Shown here: one piece after another, positions 25,596-33,601 of the stretch
How positions within the stretch are numbered: position 1 is the stretch's first letter
Layout: each line of letters opens with the position of its first letter
From: Streptomyces griseoluteus
GTDB taxonomy: Bacteria > Actinomycetota > Actinomycetes > Streptomycetales > Streptomycetaceae
Assembly: GCA_000717735.1 (NCBI GenBank)
Contig: JOBE01000005.1
Coordinates: 62,001-126,000, forward strand
Direction: 5' to 3'
DNA length: 64,000 nt
Position numbers and translations under genes: made by a program
Notes under the pieces: model-generated
The model's database searches: none
Told to the model about the DNA's origin: nothing
The model's input: the letters and a program-made list of their open reading frames with translations, nothing else

Positions 25596-27128
25596 GGTCG
25601 TCGGTACGGGCTCCAGGAAGGGCGCGAGCAGCTCCGGTACGGCCCCGGCGGCGAAGGTCAGGCCCTGGCTCTGGCCCGCGTCGAGGATGTCGTACGCGCC
25701 CGCTCCGGCCGCCGTCGTGGCGGTGAGCGTCAGGATGCCGGCGCGCCGCTGGAAGTACGACTGCTTGACGGTCCAGCCGATGACACCGGAGCGCTGGAGG
25801 GCGACGGTGGCGCGCCGGAGCGTCCCCGAACGGGTCACCAGGTAGGCGCCGCTGACGCCGTGTCCGAGGCCGCGGTACGCGTCGAGGGCGAACAGTACGG
25901 CGACCGGGGTGAGGACGACCGCGCAGCCGGCCGCCACGTACAGCAGCACCGGGGTGAGGAGGAGTCCGAGGACGGCGAGGATGGCGACGGGGACGCCGAC
26001 GGACCACAGGGCCCAGCCCAGCCGCCGGGTGCGGGCTGCGCGGGGGTGGGCGGCGAGCGGGGCCCCGGTCGGCGGCTCCGGCTCGCGCAGGACCTGGGCC
26101 GCGACGCGGTCGGCCGTCTCCCGGCCCACGGCCGGCAGCAGGGTCTTGAGGTCGGTGTGCCGGTCGTCGCCGCTCTCGGAGAGACCGGTGGCGACGGCGT
26201 CGACACGGGCGGCCCCGCACAGCCGGACCCCGAGCGGCTCGACCAGCTCTATCCCCCGCAGCCTGCGCTCCTCCAGGGAGACCGAACGGGTGGTGAAGAG
26301 GCCGCGGGAGACCCGTACGGTGCCGCCCGGCTCGCGCTCCAGCCGGTAGTTCCACCACATCTCGACCCAGAGGCCGAGGGCGCCGACGGCTCCGGCGGCG
26401 GTGGCGAGGAGGATCAGGCCCACGATCATCCACGGGACGGAGACGTCCCGGAAGCGGTCCCCTATCCAGTCGATGACCTCCCCCTGGGCGCCGAACCACT
26501 CGCTGACCTGCATGACGGCTCCGGCCGCCGCGCCGCCGAGGGCGGGGGCGACGAAGGAGACGGGGGCGTAGCGGATCCAGCGCGGGTCGAGGACGGCCAG
26601 GGCGTTGTCGTGGTCCGGATCCTCGGGGGCGGTGGCGGTGACGCGGGCGAGCAGTTCGTGGCGGAGCCGCTCCCCCTCGGCCCGGGTGACCAGGTCGAGT
26701 TCGAGCGTGGACTCGCCGCCGGAGGTGTGCTCGCCGGTGCCGATGCGGAGCTTGACGAGGCCGAAGACGCGCTGGAGGGGGTTGGCGGTGAGATCGGCGC
26801 TGCGGATGCGCTCGCGGCCGAGCGAGCGGCGCTGGACGACGAGGAGTCCGGTGTGGAGTTCGACGCGTTCGCGGCCGACACGGTAGCGGGTGCGGCGGAA
26901 GCGGACCGTCTCGGCGACGACGGTGACCGCCAGGGCGAGCGCGGCGCCCCCGGCGACCCAGGCGAAGGCCTGCCACAGCGGTCGTGATCCGGCCAGTCCG
27001 AAGGCGACGGGCAGCGCGGCTCCGGCGAGGACGCCGGCGAAGAGGACGACCCGGACGAGGACCGTACGGGGGTCGAGGCGCAGCCAGTCGGTGTCCTGGT
27101 ACGCCTCGACGGCCCGGTCCTCGCTCAT
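25578..27128 (-). CDS. PH domain-containing membrane protein (YdbT-like)
   Basis: A 516-aa membrane protein built of repeated bacterial PH_2 (DUF304) domains, each following a pair of transmembrane helices. Segments such as RRTRYRVGRERVELHTGLLVVQRR, NYRLEREPGGTVRVSRGLF and GAYLVTRSGTLRRATVAL are the PH strands. The architecture matches B. subtilis YdbT, which with YdbS has been linked to resistance to amylolysin-type peptides. It is coupled to the smaller YdbS-like gene by a 4-nt overlap (27125-27128). Confidence 0.88.
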   Translation of the reverse strand: MSEDRAVEAYQDTDWLRLDPRTVLVRVVLFAGVLAGAALPVAFGLAGSRPLWQAFAWVAGGAALALAVTVVAETVRFRRTRYRVGRERVELHTGLLVVQRRSLGRERIRSADLTANPLQRVFGLVKLRIGTGEHTSGGESTLELDLVTRAEGERLRHELLARVTATAPEDPDHDNALAVLDPRWIRYAPVSFVAPALGGAAAGAVMQVSEWFGAQGEVIDWIGDRFRDVSVPWMIVGLILLATAAGAVGALGLWVEMWWNYRLEREPGGTVRVSRGLFTTRSVSLEERRLRGIELVEPLGVRLCGAARVDAVATGLSESGDDRHTDLKTLLPAVGRETADRVAAQVLREPEPPTGAPLAAHPRAARTRRLGWALWSVGVPVAILAVLGLLLTPVLLYVAAGCAVVLTPVAVLFALDAYRGLGHGVSGAYLVTRSGTLRRATVALQRSGVIGWTVKQSYFQRRAGILTLTATTAAGAGAYDILDAGQSQGLTFAAGAVPELLAPFLEPVPTTEARST

Positions 27129-27625
27129 GTGGCGTCCCCGGGGGTGGCCTGGGTGATGACGGTCAGCCGCTCGGCGAGACCGGCGGCCAGTTCGTGGTCA
27201 AGGCCCGCGATCCGGATCGCGCCCTTGGAGGAGGCGGTGGTCACCGTGACGGTGGCGAGCCGGAAGAGCTGCTCCAGCGGGCCGCGCGAGGTGTCGACGG
27301 TCTGGATCCGGGACATCGGCGCGATCCGCCACTCCTGCCAGAAGGCGCCCGTGCGGACGTAGACGGCGTCGTCGGTGACCTCCCAGCGGTGCACCCGGAA
27401 CCACCAGGAGGGGAGGAACGCGGCGCAGCCGAGGCCCACGGCCGCCACGGCACCGGCTGCGATCAGCAGCCAGGACCTGGCGGGTCCGATGAGGGCGCCG
27501 AGGACGGCGAGGACCACCACCGGCACGGCGGTGGTCGCCAGGAGCCGGCTCCGCCACCAGGTGACGGCCCGCTCGTCCACGGCGTTCCTGGGCGGCCGCA
27601 GCCGCACCGCGTTCTCCCCCGTCAT
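27125..27625 (-). CDS. PH domain-containing membrane protein (YdbS-like)
   Basis: A 166-aa partner of the preceding gene: two N-terminal helices (LATTAVPVVVLAVLGALIG, then LIAAGAVAAVGLGCAAFL) and one PH_2 domain (HRWEVTDDAVYVRTGAFWQEWRIAP, ending in the strand-helix with RIQTVDTSRGPLEQLF). It starts 4 nt after the pgi stop, so pgi and both PH genes probably share one transcript. Confidence 0.87.
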   Translation of the reverse strand: MTGENAVRLRPPRNAVDERAVTWWRSRLLATTAVPVVVLAVLGALIGPARSWLLIAAGAVAAVGLGCAAFLPSWWFRVHRWEVTDDAVYVRTGAFWQEWRIAPMSRIQTVDTSRGPLEQLFRLATVTVTTASSKGAIRIAGLDHELAAGLAERLTVITQATPGDAT

Positions 27626-27629
27626 GCCT

Positions 27630-29300
27630 CTACCGTCCGCGCAGCGAGCGGTAGGTGGTCACGAGACCGGCGGTGGAGCTGTCGAGCTGCCCCGTGCCCT
27701 CGGCGCCCTCGGCACCGGTCAGGACCGGCTCGATCCGCTTGGCGAGGACCTTGCCGAGTTCGACGCCCCACTGGTCGAAGGAGTCGATGTTCCAGATCGC
27801 GCCCTGGACGAAGACCTTGTGCTCGTAGAGCGCGATCAGCTGGCCGAGGACGGAAGGGGTGAGCTTCTCGGCGAGGATCGTGGTGGTGGGGTGGTTCCCC
27901 TGGAAGGTCTTGTGCGGGACGAGCTCCTCGGGGACGCCCTCCGCCCGTACCTCCTCGGGCGTCTTGCCGAAGGCCAGCGCCTGGGTCTGGGCGAAGAAGT
28001 TGGCCATGAGCAGGTCGTGCTGGGCGACGAGGCCGGGCAGCAGGTCGGTGACGGGCCGGGCGAAGCCGATGAAGTCGGCCGGGATGACCTTGGTGCCCTG
28101 GTGGATCAACTGGTAGTACGCGTGCTGCCCGTTGGTGCCGGGGGTGCCCCAGACGACGGGTCCGGTCTGCCAGTCGACGGGGTTGCCCTCGCGGTCCACC
28201 GACTTGCCGTTGGACTCCATGTCGAGCTGCTGGAGGTAGGCGGTGAACTTCGACAGGTAGTGGGAGTACGGGAGTACGGCGTGCGACTGGGCGTCGAAGA
28301 AGGCGCCGTACCAGACGCCGAGGAGGCCGAGGAGCAGCGGCGCGTTCTCCTCGGGCGGGGCGGTGCGGAAGTGCTCGTCGACGAGGTGGAAGCCGTCGAG
28401 CATCTCGCGGAAGCGCTCCGGGCCGATGGCGATCATCACGGAGAGGCCGATGGCGGAGTCGTAGGAGTAGCGGCCGCCGACCCAGTCCCAGAACTCGAAC
28501 ATGTTCGTGGTGTCGATGCCGAACTCCTCGACCTTCTCGGCGTTGGTCGAGAGGGCGACGAAGTGCTTGGCGACGGCCTCCTGGCCGGCCCGGAGGCCGG
28601 TGAGGAGCCAGTCGCGGGCGGAGGTGGCGTTGGTGATCGTCTCGATGGTGGTGAAGGTCTTCGAGGCGACGATGAACAGCGTCTCGGCGGGGTCGAGGTC
28701 GCGGACGGCCTCGTGGAGGTCGGCGCCGTCGACGTTGGAGACGAAACGGAGCGTCAGGTCCCGCTGGGTGTAGGAGCGCAGGACCTCGTAGGCCATGGCG
28801 GGGCCGAGGTCGGAGCCGCCGATGCCGATGTTGACGATGTTCTTGATCGGCCTGCCGGTGTGACCGGTCCACTCGCCCGCGCGGACCTTGTCGGCGAACG
28901 CGGCCATCTTGTCGAGGACGGCGTGGACGCCGGGGACGACGTTCTCCCCGTCGACCTCCACCACGGCGTCACGGGGCGCGCGGAGCGCGGTGTGGAGGAC
29001 GGCGCGGTCCTCGGTGGTGTTGATCTTCTCGCCGCGGAACATGGCGTCGCGCAGCTCGGCCACGCCGGTGGCGGCGGCCAGTTCGCGCAGCAGCGTCAGT
29101 GTGTCGTCGGTGACGAGGTGCTTGGAGTAGTCCAGGTAGAGGTCGCCGACCCGGAGGGTGTGGCCGGTGCCCCGCTCGGGGTCGGCGGCGAACAGTGCGC
29201 GCAGATGGGTCTCGCCCAGCTGCTCACGGTGCTTGCCGAGGGCCGCCCACTCGGGCAGCCGGTTGAGCCTGGTGCGGCCTTCGTTGTTCATCTCGGACAT
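27630..29300 (-). CDS. pgi: glucose-6-phosphate isomerase
   Basis: Interconverts glucose-6-phosphate and fructose-6-phosphate, linking glycolysis to the pentose-phosphate operon nearby. The 556-aa protein is the large eukaryote/E. coli-like type. Motifs include [29 protein letters not shown], the GGRYS(Y/L) pocket ([13 protein letters not shown]), the catalytic-region segment SNGKSV and [20 protein letters not shown]. ATGs at 29300 and 29291 are both possible; 29300 has GAGAAG upstream. Confidence 0.95.
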   Translation of the reverse strand: MSEMNNEGRTRLNRLPEWAALGKHREQLGETHLRALFAADPERGTGHTLRVGDLYLDYSKHLVTDDTLTLLRELAAATGVAELRDAMFRGEKINTTEDRAVLHTALRAPRDAVVEVDGENVVPGVHAVLDKMAAFADKVRAGEWTGHTGRPIKNIVNIGIGGSDLGPAMAYEVLRSYTQRDLTLRFVSNVDGADLHEAVRDLDPAETLFIVASKTFTTIETITNATSARDWLLTGLRAGQEAVAKHFVALSTNAEKVEEFGIDTTNMFEFWDWVGGRYSYDSAIGLSVMIAIGPERFREMLDGFHLVDEHFRTAPPEENAPLLLGLLGVWYGAFFDAQSHAVLPYSHYLSKFTAYLQQLDMESNGKSVDREGNPVDWQTGPVVWGTPGTNGQHAYYQLIHQGTKVIPADFIGFARPVTDLLPGLVAQHDLLMANFFAQTQALAFGKTPEEVRAEGVPEELVPHKTFQGNHPTTTILAEKLTPSVLGQLIALYEHKVFVQGAIWNIDSFDQWGVELGKVLAKRIEPVLTGAEGAEGTGQLDSSTAGLVTTYRSLRGR

Positions 29301-29466
29301 CGCCCACTTCTTCTCGTACTGCTTGTCTGCCCCGCTGCGTCTCCAAACCTAATTGATCAGGGGGGCCGACGACGCGACGGCGAGGCGCGAACGACGGCGT
29401 CGGGAGGAGAGCGGTGGTGCACGGTCGCCGGGCACGTCGGGAACACCCGGAACACCGGGAAACGCA

Positions 29467-29511
29467 GAACGGGCCTTGCCCGCGAACTCGGTTCGCGGGC
29501 AAGGCCCGTTC
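29467..29511. terminator. 21-bp perfect terminator hairpin after the rbpA paralogue
   Basis: Arms 29467-29487 and 29491-29511 are perfectly complementary over 21 bp with a TCG loop, 20 bp beyond the rbpA-paralogue stop and upstream of pgi. Confidence 0.8.
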
Positions 29512-29531
29512 GTCACACCGTCACACCACGC

Positions 29532-29867
29532 TCAGATCTCGCCCCGCAGCTTGGCCAGGGCTTCGGCGAGGATCGCCTCGCCGTCCGCGTCGCTGCGTCG
29601 TTCACGCACATACGCGAGGTGGGTCTTGTACGGCTCCGTGCGCGGCGGGTCCGGCGGGTTGTCCCGGTCCTGACCTGCCGGGAAGCCGCAGCGAGGGCAG
29701 TCCCAGGTCTCCGGGATCGCCGCGTCGCTGGCGAAGCTCGGCTGCGTCTCGTGCCCGTTCGAGCACCAGAAGGAGATGCGGGCGCGCGGCGCCGATTCGC
29801 CCCGCTCGGCCTCGCCCATCGGCCCCGCTCCGACCCGGCTTCCCCGGATCGCGTTGCCACTTGCCAC
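29532..29867 (-). CDS. RbpA-type RNA polymerase-binding protein (paralogue)
   Basis: A 111-aa RbpA-family protein. RbpA binds RNA polymerase with principal sigma factors and stimulates initiation in actinobacteria. The zinc site is complete: Cys35 and His39 (WCSNGH) with Cys57 and Cys60 (CPRC). The C-terminal sigma-interaction helix is recognisable (THLAYVRERRSDADGEAIL). The N-terminal 25 residues differ from the canonical RbpA start (SERALRGTRL type), so this is probably the second, divergent copy rather than rbpA itself. The GTG start has GGGAG 8 nt upstream. Promoter-like CTGGAC-N17-TAGACT lies at 29907-29935 on the minus strand. Confidence 0.85.
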   Translation of the reverse strand: MASGNAIRGSRVGAGPMGEAERGESAPRARISFWCSNGHETQPSFASDAAIPETWDCPRCGFPAGQDRDNPPDPPRTEPYKTHLAYVRERRSDADGEAILAEALAKLRGEI

Positions 29868-29906
29868 GGTCGTAACTCCCTGCGTGATGGTGCTCGAAGA
29901 TGCCCC

Positions 29907-29912
29907 AGTCTA
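29907..29912 (-). promoter_or_regulatory. -10 element of rbpA-paralogue promoter
   Basis: TAGACT on the minus strand, 17 bp downstream of CTGGAC, giving a leader of about 30 nt with a ribosome-binding site. Confidence 0.5.
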
Positions 29913-29944
29913 CGTAAGGCCCAACGCGCGTCCAGTGTTCGGAG

Positions 29945-30175
29945 TTACCCGTCCAACTTCATCAGGAGACCAAGTACCACAATGCAGGCGAACCAGAGCA
30001 GACCGACCACGACGGTGATCCGGTCCAGGTTGCGTTCGGCGACCGAGGAGCCACCGACGGACGACTGCATGCCGCCACCGAACATGTCGGAGAGACCGCC
30101 GCCCTTTCCCTTGTGCATCAGTACGAGCAGCATCAGCAGCCCGCTGAAGACGAGCAGGGCGATCGAGAACCCCAT
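29945..30175 (-). CDS. secG: SecG, preprotein translocase subunit
   Basis: A 76-aa, two-helix membrane protein of the SecYEG channel. It has the first helix SIALLVFSGLLMLLVLMHKG, the Gly/Ser-rich loop GGGLSDMFGGGMQSSVGGSS and the second helix VVVGLLWFACIVVLGLL. ATG 30175 is preferred; a GTG at 30181 is in frame and slightly better spaced from GAGGAAG. It follows tpiA, as in many Gram-positives. Confidence 0.93.
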   Translation of the reverse strand: MGFSIALLVFSGLLMLLVLMHKGKGGGLSDMFGGGMQSSVGGSSVAERNLDRITVVVGLLWFACIVVLGLLMKLDG

Positions 30176-30212
30176 AACCACGGCTGGACCAACTTCCTCG
30201 GACTTATACGGA

Positions 30213-30240
30213 CGGGGGCCGGGCACCTGCCCGACCCCCG
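30213..30240 (-). terminator. hairpin between tpiA and secG
   Basis: A 6-bp outer and 5-bp inner stem with one C-A mismatch and a 4-nt loop, starting 33 bp past the tpiA stop. It could reduce read-through into secG. Confidence 0.5.
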
Positions 30241-30272
30241 CTAGGGTACGACGTAACTCCGCTACCGCATAC

Positions 30273-31049
30273 TCACTGGTCGCGGAAGCGCACGATCTTG
30301 ACGAACTCGTCGGCGTCCAGCGCCGCGCCGCCCACCAGGGCGCCGTCGACGTCCGGCTGCGCCATGATCGCGGCCACGTTGCCGGCCTTGACCGAGCCGC
30401 CGTACTGGATGCGGACCTTGTCGGCCAGCTCCTGCGAGTACAGCTCCGCGAGGCGCCCGCGGATCGCGCCACAGACCTCCTGCGCGTCCTCGGGGGTGGC
30501 GACCTCGCCGGTGCCGATGGCCCACACCGGCTCGTACGCGATCACGATGGTCTCGGCGTGCTCGGCCGGGACGTCCTTCAGGCCGCCGTCGAGCTGGGCG
30601 AGGGTGTACTCGACCTGCTGTCCGGCCTTGCGGATGTCCAGGCCCTCGCCGACGCAGAGGATCGGGGTCACGCCGTGCTTGAAGGCGGCCTTCACCTTGG
30701 CGTTGCAGACCTCGTCGTTCTCGGCGTGGTACTGGCGGCGCTCGGAGTGGCCGACGGCCACGTAGGCGCACTTGAACTTGGCCAGCATCGAGCCCGAGAT
30801 CTCACCGGTGTAGGCACCGGAGTCGTGCGCCGAGAGGTCCTGGGCGCCGTACTTGATCTTCAGCTTGTCGCCGTCGACCAGGGTCTGTACGGAACGCAGG
30901 TCGGTGAAGGGGACCAGGACCGCGACCTCACAGGCGTCGTAGTCCTTGTCGGTCAGGGCGAAGGCGAGCTTCTGGACGTGGGCGATGGCCTCGAGGTGGT
31001 TGAGGTTCATCTTCCAGTTGCCCGCCATCAGCGGGGTGCGGGTGCTCAT
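30273..31049 (-). CDS. tpiA: triosephosphate isomerase
   Basis: Interconverts dihydroxyacetone phosphate and glyceraldehyde-3-phosphate. It is a 258-aa TIM barrel with AGNWKMN (Lys13), the electrophilic His101 in VGHSERR, catalytic Glu173 in [11 protein letters not shown] (which includes the start of loop 6), and the phosphate-binding YGGSVKAGN. The start at 31049 ([13 protein letters not shown]) is chosen over a longer frame. It lies 7 nt after pgk, so the two are cotranscribed. Confidence 0.97.
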   Translation of the reverse strand: MSTRTPLMAGNWKMNLNHLEAIAHVQKLAFALTDKDYDACEVAVLVPFTDLRSVQTLVDGDKLKIKYGAQDLSAHDSGAYTGEISGSMLAKFKCAYVAVGHSERRQYHAENDEVCNAKVKAAFKHGVTPILCVGEGLDIRKAGQQVEYTLAQLDGGLKDVPAEHAETIVIAYEPVWAIGTGEVATPEDAQEVCGAIRGRLAELYSQELADKVRIQYGGSVKAGNVAAIMAQPDVDGALVGGAALDADEFVKIVRFRDQ

Positions 31050-31056
31050 GTGTGGG

Positions 31057-32268
31057 TCAGTCCTCCAGTGCGACGAGGCCGGGGAGCTGCTTGCCCTCGA
31101 GGTACTCGAGGGAGGCGCCGCCGCCGGTCGAAATGTGGCCGAATGCCTGCTCGTCGAAGCCCAGGATGCGGACGGCGGCGGCGGAGTCGCCACCGCCCAC
31201 CACGGTGAAGGCCGGGGAGTCGAGGAGCGCCTGGGCGACGGCCTTGGTGCCCTCGGCGTAGGCGGGGTGCTCGAAGACGCCCATCGGACCGTTCCAGAAG
31301 ACGGTGCCGGCGTCGGCGAGCTTCGAGGCGTAGAGCTTACGGGTCTCCGGACCGATGTCCAGGCCCTCCTCGTCCGCCGGGATGGCGTCCGCGGCGACCG
31401 TGGTGGGGTGGGCCGGGGCCTTGGTCTTCAGGTCCGGGAACTCGGACGAGACCAGGACGTCGACGGGGAGGACGAACTCCACGCCGCGCTCCTTGGCCCG
31501 CTTCAGGTAGTCCAGGACCGCCGGGATCTGGTCCTCCTGGAGCAGCGAGATGCCGACCTCGTGGCCCTGGGCCTTGAGGAAGGTGTACGCCATGCCGCCG
31601 CCGATGAGGATGCGGTCGGCCTTCTCCAGGAGGTGGTCGATGACCCCGAGCTTGTCGGAGACCTTGGCGCCGCCGAGCGCGACCACGTACGGCCGCTGGA
31701 CGTCGTCCGTGAGCTTCTTCAGGACGCCGACCTCGGTGGCGATGAGGTAGCCGGCGGCGTGCGGGAGGCGCGCCGGGAGGTCGAAGACCGAGGCGTGCTT
31801 GCGGTGCACGGCGCCGAAGCCGTCGCCGACGTAGACGTCGGCGAGGGTGGCGAGACGGTCCGCGAAGGCGCCGCGCTCGGCGTCGTCCTTCGAGGTCTCG
31901 CCGGCGTTGAACCGGAGGTTCTCGATCACGGCGACCTGGCCGTCGGCGAGCCCGGCGACGGTGGCGGTGGCGGAGTCGCCGACCGTGTCCGTCGCGAAGG
32001 CCACCTCCGTGCCGAGCAGCTCGCCGAGGCGGGCGGCGGCCGGTGCGAGCGAGAACGCCGGATCCGGGGCGCCCTTGGGGCGGCCCAGGTGGGAGGCGAC
32101 CACGACGCGGGCGCCCGCGTCGGCGAGCGCCTTGACCGTGGGGACGACGGCGCGGATGCGGCCGTCGTCGGTGATGGTGGTGCCGTCGAGCGGCACGTTG
32201 AGGTCGGCGCGGACGAACACCCGCTTGCCGGAGACGCCTTCGGCGAGAAGCTCGTCGATCGTCTTCAT
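31057..32268 (-). CDS. pgk: phosphoglycerate kinase
   Basis: Transfers phosphate from 1,3-bisphosphoglycerate to ADP. The 403-aa protein shows [13 protein letters not shown] near the N-terminus, the LGRPKG loop, the [12 protein letters not shown] motif and the C-terminal [18 protein letters not shown]. It lies between gap and tpiA. A hairpin in the 104-bp gap-pgk spacer may set different levels of the two. Confidence 0.97.
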   Translation of the reverse strand: MKTIDELLAEGVSGKRVFVRADLNVPLDGTTITDDGRIRAVVPTVKALADAGARVVVASHLGRPKGAPDPAFSLAPAAARLGELLGTEVAFATDTVGDSATATVAGLADGQVAVIENLRFNAGETSKDDAERGAFADRLATLADVYVGDGFGAVHRKHASVFDLPARLPHAAGYLIATEVGVLKKLTDDVQRPYVVALGGAKVSDKLGVIDHLLEKADRILIGGGMAYTFLKAQGHEVGISLLQEDQIPAVLDYLKRAKERGVEFVLPVDVLVSSEFPDLKTKAPAHPTTVAADAIPADEEGLDIGPETRKLYASKLADAGTVFWNGPMGVFEHPAYAEGTKAVAQALLDSPAFTVVGGGDSAAAVRILGFDEQAFGHISTGGGASLEYLEGKQLPGLVALED

Positions 32269-32306
32269 CTGTCACAGACTCCTTGGTACGCGGTGGAGCA
32301 CACAAA

Positions 32307-32346
32307 CAGGGCTCGCACAGCGCGGCGTTGCGCTGCCCGAGCCCTG
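32307..32346 (-). terminator. attenuator/terminator-like hairpin between gap and pgk
   Basis: A 9-bp outer stem (32307-32315 and 32338-32346) with a second 5-bp stem inside (32319-32323 and 32330-32334), followed on the minus strand by TTTGTGTG. It lies 27 bp after the gap stop. Confidence 0.6.
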
Positions 32347-32372
32347 CTCACATCGAAAGCCCGCCCTGAAGC

Positions 32373-33398
<1,026 letters not shown>

Positions 33399-33538
33399 TT
33401 AGGTACGCCGGTGTGCTCGACGCCGGCGAGATTTTTGTTTTTAGGGATGTCCCCGACCGCTTACGACCCTACCTCTCCGGGGACCCCGGAGTGACATCCA
33501 GCGCATCCGTACGAGCCCGGAAAGTGAGGGTGAGGGGC

Positions 33539-33574
33539 CGACGGCCCGTACCTACCAACGGGTACGGGCCGTCG
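33539..33574 (-). terminator. terminator hairpin after the M14 carboxypeptidase
   Basis: Perfect 14-bp stem (33539-33552 and 33561-33574), 8-nt loop, 28 bp past the carboxypeptidase stop. A smaller GGGAC-CTTT-GTCCC hairpin adjoins at 33576-33589. Confidence 0.75.
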
Positions 33575-33601
33575 TGGGACCTTTGTCCCGACTACTCTCC
33601 G

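Noticed and set aside
27375..31208. A 1277-codon plus-strand frame opposite pgi, rbpA and tpiA
   Set aside because: Composition shadow of well-identified minus-strand genes.
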